From the NCBI RefSeq assembly GCF_002165775.1, contig NZ_NDYP01000009.1, positions 1-64,000 on the forward strand: a stretch of DNA of 64,000 bases, read 5' to 3'. This DNA comes from Campylobacter concisus. Lineage in GTDB: Bacteria > Campylobacterota > Campylobacteria > Campylobacterales > Campylobacteraceae. Positions 18,293 to 27,371 of the stretch are shown here, piece by piece. The notes under the pieces were generated by a model. It was not told the origin of the DNA. It searched no databases and saw only the letters and a list, made by a program, of their open reading frames with translations. The position numbers were made by a program, and so were the translations under genes. The first letter of the stretch is position 1. Each line of letters opens with the position of its first letter.

Positions 18293-19527
18293 TAATATCC
18301 TTCGTAATGCTTTGTCTTTGGCAAAAGCAAATTTAAAACTATGCCAGTAACCGCGCCAAGCCCTATACCTGAAAATTTAACCGCTCCAAGGTCAAGCACC
18401 ATGCCGCCGATGGCAAAGATAAAGATGAGGGCTACGATTATCATGTTTCTAGGGTCTGCAAGATCGACTTTGTTTTTTATAAGCGTCTCCATGCCAACGC
18501 TTGCGATGATGCCAAAAAGTAGCAGCATGATACCGCCGATGACTGGGGCTGGGATAGTTGAGAGTACAGCTCCTAGCTTGCCAACGAAGGCTAGCACGAT
18601 GGCAGCGATCGCTGCAAAGGTCATGATCGCTGGATTATAAGCTTTTGTAAGGCTAACTGCGCCTGTGACCTCTGAGTATGTAGTGTTTGGCGGGCCACCA
18701 AAAAAGGCAGCAAGCGAAGTGGCAAGTCCATCTCCAAGGAGCGTATTTTTAAGACCTGGATTTTTTAGAAAATCTTCTTTTGTGACATTTGAGATAGCAA
18801 GCATATCGCCTATGTGCTCGATCGCTGGAGCTATGGCGATAGGTATCATATAAATGATCGCTTCAAACTCAAATTTTGGTGTGGTGAAATTTGGCATTCT
18901 AAACCAAGGTGCATTAAAGATAGGAGTAAAATCAACCATGCCAAAGCAGTAAGCTACGATGTATCCGACGATAATGCCAAGCAAAATAGGTATAAGCCTA
19001 AACATGCCACGTCCAAGCATCATTACTAAAATAGTAGCCACTAGCGAAATGCCAGCGACGATCATCGCCTCATTTTGAGTATAAATTTCAGTGGCCGATG
19101 TTGCCATTTTGACGGCATTTGGAGCAAGGATAAGGCCTATTGTCATGATGACCGGCCCAACGACAACTGGAGGCAAAATTTTATGCAAAATTTTCTCTCC
19201 GCCAAATCGAACCACAAGGCTTAAAACAACGTAGAAAAATCCAGCAAATATAACTCCGCCCATCGTCACGGCTATGCCCCATTTTTCGATACCGTACTGA
19301 AGTGGTGCGATGAAGGCAAACGAGCTTGCTAAAAAAATAGGCGGAACATTTTTTCTAGTGATTAGCTGAAAAAGTAGCGTACCAAGACCGGCCGTAAAGA
19401 GAGCTACGTTTGCATCTAATCCCGTAAGTATCGGCACTAATACCAGTGCACCAAAAGCAACAAATAAAAACTGAACACCAATTAAGCTTTGTTTAGGGTC
19501 AAATTTATAGCCCTCATACCTTTGCAT
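18292..19527 (-). CDS. uraA: Uracil/xanthine permease family transporter (UraA-like)
   Basis: This is an NCS2-family nucleobase:cation symporter of 411 residues with about 12-14 predicted membrane spans. Family marks include QFLFVAFGALVLVPILTG in the first helix, SFAFIAP in TM3, the acidic residue region PAIEHIGDMLAIS near residues 238-250 and GGPPNTTYSEVTGAV near 284-298, all close to E. coli UraA. Uracil is the likely substrate, with xanthine as the alternative. It overlaps dxr by 14 bases and touches pgp1, so it is embedded in an operon of envelope and isoprenoid genes. In C. jejuni, dxr and pgp1 are direct neighbours, so uraA looks like an insertion here. Confidence 0.9.
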   Translation of the reverse strand: MQRYEGYKFDPKQSLIGVQFLFVAFGALVLVPILTGLDANVALFTAGLGTLLFQLITRKNVPPIFLASSFAFIAPLQYGIEKWGIAVTMGGVIFAGFFYVVLSLVVRFGGEKILHKILPPVVVGPVIMTIGLILAPNAVKMATSATEIYTQNEAMIVAGISLVATILVMMLGRGMFRLIPILLGIIVGYIVAYCFGMVDFTPIFNAPWFRMPNFTTPKFEFEAIIYMIPIAIAPAIEHIGDMLAISNVTKEDFLKNPGLKNTLLGDGLATSLAAFFGGPPNTTYSEVTGAVSLTKAYNPAIMTFAAIAAIVLAFVGKLGAVLSTIPAPVIGGIMLLLFGIIASVGMETLIKNKVDLADPRNMIIVALIFIFAIGGMVLDLGAVKFSGIGLGAVTGIVLNLLLPKTKHYEGY

Positions 19528-20611
19528 TTAACATCCTTTTTGCGTAATTTCTAACTTCTTTATCAGCTTCAAAAATTTCATCTTGACTCCTGATCTTTAA
19601 ATTTCTAAATTTTTTTACTGAGCCTAAAATCAGCCTTGAGATATCCAAAAATGAGCATTTTTTCTCTAAAAAGCTAAATACTCCAACCTCATTTGCAGCA
19701 TTTATCATTACACCTAGATCAGGGTTTGCTAGGACCTCATCTTTTAATGAAAAGACTGGATATTTTTTATGACTGATTTTATGAAATTTAATGTTTTTAA
19801 GATCAAGTAAATTTGCGTGTGGAACGATATTTTCACTAATATTTTCAAACATAGCATGAGCTATAGCTAGTTTCATATCAGTGCATGAGAGGTGCATAGT
19901 GCTTGAGCCGTCTATAAATTCAACTACGGCGTGTATCGCAGAAGTTGGCTCTATCACAGCCTCGATCTCCTTGATGCCATAAAGCCAGTAAGCCTCCATC
20001 ACCTCAAAAAGCTTATTTGTCATCGTTGCGCTATCAATGGTGATCTTTGCGCCCATATCCCAGTTTGGGTGTTTTAGTGCGTCACTTGGCGTGGCGTCTT
20101 TTAGAAATTTGATTGGTTTTTTGTAAAAAGCACCGCCACTTGCTGTGATGATAAGTCTTTTTGGTGCAGTTTTATTTTCAAGTAGAAATTTAAGCCCAAA
20201 ATGCTCGCTGTCTATTGGTAAAATTTCTCTAGTTTTTAGAAATTTGCCGCCAACAACAAGGCTCTCTTTGTTTGCAAGCGCAAGCCTTTTGCCAAGAGCT
20301 TGTGTCTTTAGACTAGGGGCGAGGCCGGCAAAGCCAACAAGGGCGTTTATTACCTTTTTTGAGTTTGAAATTTCTAGCATTTGTAGTAGCCCAGTTTCGC
20401 CAAAAAAGATATTTTTAGCTTCTATGTTTTTTACATTTTTAGCTAGCTTTTCATCGCCTACGCAGACAAATTTTGGCTTAAATTTTAAGATTTGCTCATT
20501 TAGCAAACCTACATTTTTAACGCAGCTTAACGCCTCAACCTCTACACCAAATTTTTCGCAAAGATTGAGGGCGTTTTTGCCGATTGAGCCAGTTGAGCCA
20601 AGTATTACCAC
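19514..20611 (-). CDS. dxr: 1-deoxy-D-xylulose 5-phosphate reductoisomerase
   Basis: This is the second enzyme of the MEP isoprenoid pathway, converting DXP to MEP with NADPH. The N-terminal Rossmann motif LGSTGSIGKNAL, the SASGGAF loop, HPNWDMGAKITIDSATMTN and the later NAANEVGV are all present. A GTG start at 20611 gives VVILGSTGSIG, matching the usual protein start, and overlaps the cdsA stop by 7 bases. An in-frame TTG at 20623 would add four residues and seems unlikely. No strong ribosome site is visible, which suggests coupling to cdsA. Confidence 0.95.
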   Translation of the reverse strand: MVILGSTGSIGKNALNLCEKFGVEVEALSCVKNVGLLNEQILKFKPKFVCVGDEKLAKNVKNIEAKNIFFGETGLLQMLEISNSKKVINALVGFAGLAPSLKTQALGKRLALANKESLVVGGKFLKTREILPIDSEHFGLKFLLENKTAPKRLIITASGGAFYKKPIKFLKDATPSDALKHPNWDMGAKITIDSATMTNKLFEVMEAYWLYGIKEIEAVIEPTSAIHAVVEFIDGSSTMHLSCTDMKLAIAHAMFENISENIVPHANLLDLKNIKFHKISHKKYPVFSLKDEVLANPDLGVMINAANEVGVFSFLEKKCSFLDISRLILGSVKKFRNLKIRSQDEIFEADKEVRNYAKRMLNAKV

Positions 20612-21336
20612 GAGAGCGACCAAAGTAGGGCGACTACGCCAAATAAATAACCATCTATCCTATCAAGCATGCCACCGTGTCCTGGGAAGAGCGAACCACT
20701 ATCTTTGATGCCGCAAAGTCTTTTTAAGTAACTCTCAAACAAATCTCCCCAAACTGCAAACACGCAGACTAAGAAGCTTGAGAATAAAATTTGGAAAAAT
20801 CCTTCAGTTACAAAATTTCCAACAATGCAGCCAATCACTGTGCCTATCGCCACACCGCCTGCTGCACCTTCGATTGTTTTGTTTGGTGAGCTTGGGCTAA
20901 ATGGATGTTTGCCAAACATTTTGCCAACAAAAAATGCACCGCTATCGCTTGCAACTACGCTTAAAATAAGCCATACAAGATAGCCTACGCCATACTCTGA
21001 GTAAAGCATCCACATCATAAAGATCGGCGTGGTCGGATAGACAAAAGGTGCGACTAGCTTTAAATTTTCACTTTTTATGTGAGCTAGGATCGAAGCAACT
21101 AGCATGATAGCAAGGATCGCTATGAATATTGGATTTGTAAAATATGTAAGCACGTAAAAAGCAAGCGCGGCAAAAACTAGCTGTTTGTGATCGATATTAT
21201 AAAGCTTGAGCGACTCATTAAATGCGAAATAAAGCACAGCGCCGAGCAAGATAAAATTTAAAATATAATTATCAATAAAAAAAACTACCAAAATAGCAAC
21301 AAACATCAAAACGCCAGTGATTATGCGAGATTGCAT
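20605..21336 (-). CDS. cdsA: Phosphatidate cytidylyltransferase (CDP-diglyceride synthase)
   Basis: This is an integral membrane enzyme that makes CDP-diacylglycerol from phosphatidic acid and CTP for phospholipid synthesis. It has 243 residues with about seven membrane spans. The CdsA signature is at the C-terminus: SYLKRLCGIKDSGSLFPGHG then GGMLDRIDG. The SPNKTIEG motif lies earlier. An AAGGAG site precedes the ATG. It is the first gene of the minus-strand run leading to tsaD, and its upstream region is shared divergently with the pirin gene. Confidence 0.95.
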   Translation of the reverse strand: MQSRIITGVLMFVAILVVFFIDNYILNFILLGAVLYFAFNESLKLYNIDHKQLVFAALAFYVLTYFTNPIFIAILAIMLVASILAHIKSENLKLVAPFVYPTTPIFMMWMLYSEYGVGYLVWLILSVVASDSGAFFVGKMFGKHPFSPSSPNKTIEGAAGGVAIGTVIGCIVGNFVTEGFFQILFSSFLVCVFAVWGDLFESYLKRLCGIKDSGSLFPGHGGMLDRIDGYLFGVVALLWSLSW

Positions 21337-21528
21337 ATCCTCTCCTTAAAATCGTTATTTCGCTGTAATTATAACACTTAAATTTTAGACGGCGTTTAGG
21401 TGATAAAATTTTAATAATTAACTTCTACAGATGGGTGAAATTTGCTTTTTGGTTTATTGGTCTAAGATTTATTTAAGAAACTTAATAAGTATTTATTGAA
21501 ATTAAATTATATGTTAATGGCACCTTTT

Positions 21529-21534
21529 TATAAT
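21529..21534 (+). promoter_or_regulatory. Putative sigma70 -10 box of the pirin gene
   Basis: TATAAT lies 32 bases upstream of the pirin ATG, preceded by AT-rich sequence typical of Campylobacter promoters, which often lack a -35 box. Confidence 0.55.
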
Positions 21535-21566
21535 CTCCGCACGAAAATAAAAAATAAGGAGAAAAC

Positions 21567-22441
21567 ATGAGAAATGTTAGCAAGGTTTACAATCCAAAAA
21601 GCTCGCACTGGGTGGGTGATGGATTTTTAGTATATCCGCTTTTTACACATATGGATGAAGTTGATAAAGGAACGAATCCTTTTTGATGCTTGATTATGCA
21701 GCACCGCAGTATTTTGAGCCAAATAATGGACAACCTCGTGGCGTTGGCGAGCATCCGCACAAAGGTTTTGAGACGGTAACTATCGCTTATGCTGGTGAGG
21801 TTGAGCATAGAGACTCAACAGGTGGTGGTGGCGTCATAAAGCAAGGTGACGTGCAGTGGACGACAGCTGGTGCAGGAGTAACTCATCAAGAATTTCACTC
21901 AAAAGAATTTAGTCAAAAAGGTGGGCTTTTTGAGATGGTGCAACTTTGGGTAAATTTACCAAAAGCACATAAAAATACGCAGCCTAAGTATCAGCACCTA
22001 CCAAAAGAGCGTATCTTAGTGGTTAGTATAGGAGACGGTGAAGCTAGGATAATAGCTGGTGAGTATGAGAACACAAGGGGTGCTGCAAGTACATTTACGC
22101 CGCTAAATGTCTGGGATATAAGCGTAAAAGAAGATGGTAAGATAACGCTAGACTTACCAGTAAGCCACAATCTAAGCTTGGTCGTCTTGCGTGGCAATGT
22201 GATAATAAATAACTCACAAAAAGCAAGTGAAACACAACTAGTAAGGTTTGAAAACGCTAGCGGTGCAGTAATCATAAAAGCTATGGGTGGTGAGGCAAAG
22301 ATACTACTTCTCTCAGGTGAGCCGATAGATGAGCCAGTAGTAGGATATGGACCGTTTGTGATGAATACAAAAGAGGAGATTAATCAAGCAATTGATGATT
22401 ATCGCAGAGGAGAATTTGGGCAGATACCGGTGGAAAACTAA
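21567..22441 (+). pseudogene. Pirin family protein, interrupted by a one-base frameshift
   Basis: Pirins are bicupin iron proteins acting as redox sensors or quercetinases. Translation from ATG 21567 (good AAGGAG site) gives 39 pirin-like residues ending TNPF, then TGA at 21684-21686. The rest of the protein continues in the -1 frame from ATG 21686 (MLDYAAPQYFEPN onward). A sixth T in the T5 run at 21680-21684 would restore NPFLMLDYAAP and a 290-residue protein. The iron ligands are all in the second part: HPHKGFET (two His) and THQEFH (His, Glu). Because stop and ATG overlap (TGATG), the 251-residue second part might still be made by reinitiation. A sequencing error is the simplest alternative. 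Confidence 0.8.
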
Positions 22442-22448
22442 ATAAAAC

Positions 22449-22470
22449 GCACGTGGTTAAGGCCGCGTGC
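22449..22470 (+). terminator. Hairpin terminator after the pirin gene
   Basis: An 8-bp stem (GCACGTGG at 22449-22456 with CCGCGTGC at 22463-22470, one G-T pair) is followed by ATATTTTAG. It begins 8 bases after the stop. Confidence 0.65.
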
Positions 22471-22508
22471 ATATTTTAGAAATTTTGTTATTTTTAGTCT
22501 TGTTTTAT

Positions 22509-22549
22509 TTGTAAAGCTTTGTAAGATAGAGTCTTGCTAAGCTTTACAA
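22509..22549. repeat. Long intergenic stem-loop between pirin and mrr
   Basis: An 11-bp perfect inverted repeat (TTGTAAAGCTT at 22509-22519 with its complement at 22539-22549) encloses a 19-base loop that can partly pair again (GTAAGA with TCTTGC). It lies 116 bases beyond the mrr stop in the convergent gap. It may help terminate the minus-strand transcript; otherwise its role is unknown. Confidence 0.5.
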
Positions 22550-22664
22550 AAGTAAAATCTTAAAAATTAAAGCGTTTTTGTATAAATTTAATGATGCCAC
22601 AAAGCTTGCTTTTACTGTTTTGTTTTAAAATTTAAATAGCAAAAGATAATTTCAAATCAACGCC

Positions 22665-23564
22665 TTAAAAATTATTTTCCTCAAAAAAGTCGGTATCGAT
22701 TTTGCAAATTTCATATATTTGGCTTGTCTGAACTCCGACTTTGTATTTTATCATTAGCTCTGCAAGCTTGTCGCCGTCTATCAAAACCACACTAAAATTT
22801 TGATTGTCTTTAGCGAAATTTTCAGCTTCTTTGGTAAATTTTGTTGTAGTGATAAAGACGCCTTTTTTGGTATTTTTATTTGAGATGGCGCCGATAAACT
22901 GCTGAATCTCTGGCCTACGGATATTACTGCCGTCTTTGTATCTTTTTGCTTGGATATAAATTTTAGAAAGCCCAAGTTCATCTTCGTCTATGATGCCATC
23001 TATTCCGCCGTCTGGGCCTTTATTTGTGAGATTTCCAGCTCCATAATTCATCTTTTCAAGTAGCTTTGTTACAAGGTATTCAAAAAATCTTGGCTCTTTT
23101 TCTAAAATGCTAGATAAAATTTCACTTTTTAGCTCTTCTTTTATCTTGCAAAGCGCTTCATCTATATTGTCATCTGGGGTGTTTTCCGTGGCTTCTTTTT
23201 TCTCTTGCCTTATCTCTTGTTTGTAAATTTCATCGTACCAAGTGAGAAATTTGCTCTTTTTGTCCTTGCTACTTACTAGCTCTTTGCCAAAATTTGTTAT
23301 AGCAAATAGGCTTCTACCAACTTTTTGAAGCGGCACTTTTTCTGGCCTTGATTTTATTTGAGCTGTTGTAGCCAGATAGGATAAAGCCCAGTCGGTACGA
23401 TTTATATAAGTTGGAGTTCCTCTTTTTATTTTTTGCAAAAGATCTTCGTCTTTTAGCTTAAAATGCTCAATTATAAATTTAGAAATTTCAGCTCTATTTG
23501 CCTCTTTCTTTTGTGCGACAAATTCCAAAATAGGTAGCATCATATCTTTATAGCTTGGCAACAT
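22665..23564 (-). CDS. mrr: Mrr-type restriction endonuclease (type IV, modification-dependent)
   Basis: This DNA-cutting defence enzyme would act on methylated foreign DNA. The N-terminal 95 residues form an Mrr_N winged-helix-like domain (LPILEFVAQKK...TDWALSYL). The catalytic PD-(D/E)XK domain follows at about 155-290: FEYLVTKLLEKMNY, GPDGGIDG with the active Asp, and the IQAKRY motif with Gln and Lys. ITTTKFTKEAENFA is the usual Mrr block after it. The 299-residue length matches. AAGGA lies upstream of the ATG. No methylase is adjacent, in keeping with a stand-alone type IV enzyme. It is likely horizontally acquired, although the flanks show no mobile element. Confidence 0.88.
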   Translation of the reverse strand: MLPSYKDMMLPILEFVAQKKEANRAEISKFIIEHFKLKDEDLLQKIKRGTPTYINRTDWALSYLATTAQIKSRPEKVPLQKVGRSLFAITNFGKELVSSKDKKSKFLTWYDEIYKQEIRQEKKEATENTPDDNIDEALCKIKEELKSEILSSILEKEPRFFEYLVTKLLEKMNYGAGNLTNKGPDGGIDGIIDEDELGLSKIYIQAKRYKDGSNIRRPEIQQFIGAISNKNTKKGVFITTTKFTKEAENFAKDNQNFSVVLIDGDKLAELMIKYKVGVQTSQIYEICKIDTDFFEENNF

Positions 23565-23622
23565 TTTATATCCTTAAATGAAGCAAATTTTTGAAATTAT
23601 ATAAATTTTTTGGCTTAAAAGC

Positions 23623-23628
23623 TATAAT
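23623..23628 (+). promoter_or_regulatory. Putative -10 box directly upstream of the small membrane protein
   Basis: TATAAT ends 6 bases before the ATG at 23635. A transcript started from it would begin at or next to the start codon, which would make the mRNA leaderless. No Shine-Dalgarno sequence is present. Confidence 0.4.
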
Positions 23629-23634
23629 CAAAAC

Positions 23635-23961
23635 ATGAGAAGTTTTGGTCTAACAAATTTTCTTTTAGAAAATATTAGCTTATTTGTAAATACCTTTGCT
23701 ACGATATTTGCACTAATTTTTTGCTTTGTTTCTGGTGTTGGAATCGTCTTTATATTTATCGCATTTCCACTTGGTTATATAATGGGCGCACTCTTATCAA
23801 TCCCATTTTTGATATTTTTATTTTTCTTATTTGTATCTATTGATATCTTTATTATGCCTTTTGGCATCTATTTGCAATCTTTTTTAATAAATTTAGAAGT
23901 AAATTTGGGGCTTTTACAGCCCCTTTGCTACTTTATAGCAGCCATTTTTCTACGCATATAA
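23635..23961 (+). CDS. Small hydrophobic membrane protein, 108 aa, unknown function
   Basis: I do not recognise this family. Nearly the whole sequence is hydrophobic, giving three or four predicted membrane segments (about residues 16-38, 40-60, 62-80 and 90-106), with Phe, Ile and Leu dominant. There is no ribosome site, but a TATAAT box sits just upstream. The last 34 bases overlap the 3' end of frdB on the other strand and include the frd terminator hairpin. That overlap and the composition leave some doubt that it is translated. It could be a small integral membrane protein unique to close relatives. Confidence 0.5.
   Translation: MRSFGLTNFLLENISLFVNTFATIFALIFCFVSGVGIVFIFIAFPLGYIMGALLSIPFLIFLFFLFVSIDIFIMPFGIYLQSFLINLEVNLGLLQPLCYFIAAIFLRI
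23907..23923 (-). terminator. Terminator of the frdCAB operon
   Basis: A 6-bp GC-rich stem (GGGGCT at 23907-23912 with AGCCCC at 23918-23923) starts 4 bases after the frdB stop and is followed on the minus strand by AAATTTACTTCT. Confidence 0.6.
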
Positions 23962-24647
23962 GCTATGCGGCTTTGAAGTGGTAAGTGTTTAGGGCAGTTG
24001 TCTTCACAGCCTAGCAAAGTCATACAGCCAAACACGCCGTCATCGTCGCCGATAAGCTCATAAAAGTCCTCGTCGGTTCGTTTATCAAGCGCGTCGATTT
24101 TAAACCTAGCTACGCGGTTAAGTCCGACCGCACCGATGAAATCAGGCCTCATAATAGCCGTACCGCACGCAGCTACGCAGATACCGCATTCGATGCAGCG
24201 GTCAAGCTCAAATACCTCTTGCGCCACTTCAGGTTCAACCTTTTCCTCAAGCTTAGAGATATCTGTCTCGTGATCTGTGTGTATCCAGCTCTCCACACGC
24301 CTACTCATCGCATTCATCCAGTTGCCGGTGTCTACGCTTAGGTCTTTTAAAAGCTTAAATACTGGCAAAGGCATAAGCTCGATTACCCCGCTTTCAAAAT
24401 CCTTAGTAAGAGTTCTACAAGCTAATCTTGGCTTACCATTTACAAGCATGCCACAACTTCCACAAATTCCAGCACGACAAACAAAGTCAAAGCTAAGATC
24501 TGGATCAAATTTCTCGCGAATCATATTTAACGCGATAAATAATGTCATGCCATCAGTCTCTTCTAGCTCGTAGGTCGCGAAATGCGGTTTTGAAATTTTG
24601 CTTAACGGATTATATTTAAATGCTTTTATGGTTATTTTTCTACTCAT
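23928..24647 (-). CDS. frdB: Fumarate reductase iron-sulfur subunit
   Basis: This is the electron-transfer subunit of quinol:fumarate reductase, carrying [2Fe-2S], [4Fe-4S] and [3Fe-4S] clusters between the cytochrome b and the flavoprotein. The cysteine motifs are CRAGICGSC with a later Cys near 77, [11 protein letters not shown] near 151-161, and [12 protein letters not shown] near 208-219. Its 239 residues match the epsilonproteobacterial FrdB. It overlaps frdA by 8 bases. The gene order C-A-B is that of Wolinella and C. jejuni frd. The diverged second complex (mfr/sdh-like) of these bacteria has different subunits and is not what is seen here. Confidence 0.96.
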   Translation of the reverse strand: MSRKITIKAFKYNPLSKISKPHFATYELEETDGMTLFIALNMIREKFDPDLSFDFVCRAGICGSCGMLVNGKPRLACRTLTKDFESGVIELMPLPVFKLLKDLSVDTGNWMNAMSRRVESWIHTDHETDISKLEEKVEPEVAQEVFELDRCIECGICVAACGTAIMRPDFIGAVGLNRVARFKIDALDKRTDEDFYELIGDDDGVFGCMTLLGCEDNCPKHLPLQSRIAYMRRKMAAIK

Positions 24648-26658
24648 ATCCTATTCCTGCTCTTTCGTTTGGTGCTTTATATTTTGGTTGAAGATCATAG
24701 TGCATTAAAGCCTCTTGAATTTCTTGTCTGCTCTTACCTTCAGCTTGCATTTTCTCACGAATTTCATCAACCTCTTTTTGGCGGATGGCACTATCTGGAT
24801 GCTCAATAATATTACCTTTCGCACCATAGCCTCTAAATGCTGGCGGCATCTCCATTTTCATAATATCAAGTGGCTCATACACGATAGTCGGTAGCGTATC
24901 GCCCTCTTTCCAGCTAGTTAGAGTTCTGTTTAGCCAGTTTAGGTCGTCGCGTTTCGGATAGTCCTCGCGGCAGTGCGCTCCGCGGCTCTCAGTGCGATCA
25001 AGCGCGCCTTTTGCGATACAAAGGGCTAGTTTTAGCATCTTCGGTACTCGGTAGGCTTCCTCAAGCTCAGGGTTGCCAAATAGCGCCTTGTTTGTGACTT
25101 TGACGTCCAAAGATTGTTTATAAAGCTCTTCTAGCTCTTTTACCGCTACGGCTAGACCTTCGCCAGTTCTAAAGATCGCTACGTGCTCCCACATGATGTC
25201 TTTCATCTTGTTTTTGATCTCAAATACGTTAAATTTGCCCTCTTTTTCGACAAGGCTCTTTAGGTAGTCTTCCTCTTTTTTAACGAATTTTTCGATATCT
25301 GCGGTATTTATATCTATCTCGTGGCTGCCGCAGTAGTCGGCAAAATAATCGCCCACGATCATGCCTGCGACGACCGTTTCAGAAACGGAGTTGCCTCCTA
25401 GACGGTTAAATCCGTGCATATCCCAGCATGCTGCCTCGCCGGCGCTAAATAGACCAGCTAGCGTCGGGCTCTCGCCTGTAGGCTTAGTCTTGATGCCACC
25501 CATTGAATAGTGCTGCATAGGAAGAATTGGAGCCCAGCCTTTGCCACGTTGGCGTCCGTTTTCGTCGGTATATACTTCTGTGTCGGCAGGGTCGATGCCG
25601 TTAAAGATTTCGCAAATTTCTTGAACGTCGCGTAAGTTTTTCTCGATGTGCTCGCGTCCTAGGATAGAAATATCTAGCCAAACGTGATATCCGTACGGGC
25701 TAGGTACACCTTTACCAGCGCGGATATGCTCCATGATACGACGACTTACGACGTCGCGGCTAGCTAGTTCTTTTTTCTCAGGCTCGTAGTCTGGCATAAA
25801 GCGATATCCGTCCACGTCGCGTAAAATTCCACCGTCGCCGCGGCAACCTTCTGTTAAAAGAATGCCTGATGGAACGATCGGAGTTGGGTGAAACTGAACA
25901 GCTTCCATGTTGCCAAGCTGAGCTACTCCGGTCTCAAGTGCGATGGCCGCGCCGATACCCTCGCAAACTACGGCGTTTGTAGTGTGTTTATAAACCCTGC
26001 CGTAGCCGCCTGTAGCTATTAGTGTGCCTTTTGCGACGTATGCCGTGATCTCGCCGTTAACTAGATCGCGAACGATCGCGCCGTAACAGCGGTTGTTTGC
26101 GTGGATTAGCGCGATAGCTTCTTTTCTGTCATGAATTTCGACGTTGTGCTTTAGAGCTTCGTTTGCTACGGCAAAAAGCATAGTGTGACCGGTGGCGTCG
26201 GCCGTAAAGCATGTTCTCCATTTTTTAGTTCCGCCAAAGTCGCGAGAGTGGATAAGTCCGTGGACCTCTTCTTTTTCTACGATAGTCGTTTTTTGAGCGT
26301 TGATGATAGCGCTTCTCTCGCCTTTTGTTATACGAGTCCAAGGCACGCCCCAAGCCGCTAGCTCGCGGATCGCCTTAGGCGCGGTTTGACAAAACATACG
26401 CGCAACTTGCTGATCGCAACCCCAGTCGCTACCTTTTACCGTGTCGGCAAAGTGTACGTCCTCGTTGTCGCCTTCGCTCATTTTTGAATTTCCCAAAGAG
26501 GCTTGCATACCGCCTTGCGCAGCTGCAGAGTGCGAGCGTTTTACAGGTATTAGGCTTAAAACGACGGTGCTTAAGCCCTTTTCTCCAGCAGCCACAGCAG
26601 CTCTAAGACCAGCTAGACCACCACCAATTACCAATGCATCATAATATTTTACATTCAT
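24640..26658 (-). CDS. frdA: Fumarate reductase flavoprotein subunit
   Basis: This is the catalytic subunit that reduces fumarate to succinate, on the cytoplasmic face in the Wolinella-type enzyme. It has the FAD dinucleotide fold [10 protein letters not shown] near residues 12-21. HSAAAQGG holds the His43 that would carry covalent FAD. The active-site blocks near 255 ([11 protein letters not shown]) and 290-310, and [11 protein letters not shown] near 420, follow. The 672-residue length is as expected. No twin-arginine signal is present, so it is the cytoplasmic Frd and not the periplasmic methylmenaquinol:fumarate reductase (MfrA). The GC content looks higher than in neighbouring genes, as expected for a highly expressed, conserved gene. 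Confidence 0.97.
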   Translation of the reverse strand: MNVKYYDALVIGGGLAGLRAAVAAGEKGLSTVVLSLIPVKRSHSAAAQGGMQASLGNSKMSEGDNEDVHFADTVKGSDWGCDQQVARMFCQTAPKAIRELAAWGVPWTRITKGERSAIINAQKTTIVEKEEVHGLIHSRDFGGTKKWRTCFTADATGHTMLFAVANEALKHNVEIHDRKEAIALIHANNRCYGAIVRDLVNGEITAYVAKGTLIATGGYGRVYKHTTNAVVCEGIGAAIALETGVAQLGNMEAVQFHPTPIVPSGILLTEGCRGDGGILRDVDGYRFMPDYEPEKKELASRDVVSRRIMEHIRAGKGVPSPYGYHVWLDISILGREHIEKNLRDVQEICEIFNGIDPADTEVYTDENGRQRGKGWAPILPMQHYSMGGIKTKPTGESPTLAGLFSAGEAACWDMHGFNRLGGNSVSETVVAGMIVGDYFADYCGSHEIDINTADIEKFVKKEEDYLKSLVEKEGKFNVFEIKNKMKDIMWEHVAIFRTGEGLAVAVKELEELYKQSLDVKVTNKALFGNPELEEAYRVPKMLKLALCIAKGALDRTESRGAHCREDYPKRDDLNWLNRTLTSWKEGDTLPTIVYEPLDIMKMEMPPAFRGYGAKGNIIEHPDSAIRQKEVDEIREKMQAEGKSRQEIQEALMHYDLQPKYKAPNERAGIGYE

Positions 26659-26672
26659 CTTCTAGCTCCTTT

Positions 26673-27371
26673 TTAATGGCTGATCCACACGAAATCGGCG
26701 ATTAGCGCAATTATAGCAAGTATGCCATAAACGGCAAATACAATTGTTTTTGCCTTATTTCTTTTGGCAAACATTTCGTGCTTATTTGCACCATCAATGC
26801 TTATCCATTTGACATACAAGCGGTACATACCGATACTAGCGTGAACGACCATAAAAACAAGTAGTGCGAAGTAGAAAATTTCTAGTTGATGAAATGCAGC
26901 CGCTGATTTGTCGGCAGTAATATGTCCGCCAAAGACTATATCCACTAGATGTGCGCTGGCTGCGAAAAATAGAGCAAAACCGGTTAAAAACTGAAACCAC
27001 CAAAGCGTAGTATCAAGGTGCTTCATGCGGTCTTTGTGGCCTCTAAACATTAGATATTGTCTGTAGTTTGCTGGAAATTTTCTCATAGCTAAAAATGCAT
27101 GAGCGATAAAAATGGCAAATATTACCGCGGCAATAACGTTAGTAATCCACCAAGTAGCCTCGCCGAATAAAAATTTAGCCTCCGCAAACCCTACGACAGC
27201 GTTAAATGCGTCTTTGCCAAGTAGTATAGTAGAAGTAAAAACCATATGGCACAATATAAAACAGGCCAAAATAAACCCTGTAATACTTTGCCATCTATCC
27301 CAAGCGGCTGGAGTGCGACTTTTTTTGTCGTCCGACCGTTTTCCCAAAAAACCTTCTATAAGCCCGGTCAT
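26673..27371 (-). CDS. frdC: Fumarate reductase dihaem cytochrome b subunit
   Basis: This is the five-helix membrane anchor that oxidises menaquinol and binds two haem b. The four axial histidines of the Wolinella enzyme have counterparts at His42 (LCHMVF), His91 (IAHAFLAMRKFP), His141 (SAHLVD) and His177 (VVHASIG). Glu64 corresponds to Wolinella Glu66 at the quinol site. The position of Glu180, two residues before the last haem ligand, is Val175 here. Its 232 residues are slightly fewer than Wolinella's 256, because the C-terminal tail is shorter. An ideal AGGAGG lies before the ATG. It is the first gene of frdCAB. Confidence 0.95.
   Translation of the reverse strand: MTGLIEGFLGKRSDDKKSRTPAAWDRWQSITGFILACFILCHMVFTSTILLGKDAFNAVVGFAEAKFLFGEATWWITNVIAAVIFAIFIAHAFLAMRKFPANYRQYLMFRGHKDRMKHLDTTLWWFQFLTGFALFFAASAHLVDIVFGGHITADKSAAAFHQLEIFYFALLVFMVVHASIGMYRLYVKWISIDGANKHEMFAKRNKAKTIVFAVYGILAIIALIADFVWISH

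Noticed and set aside
20145..20708. 187-codon plus-strand frame opposite dxr and cdsA
   Set aside because: The composition is that of an antisense reading of dxr; no start signals and no family resemblance.
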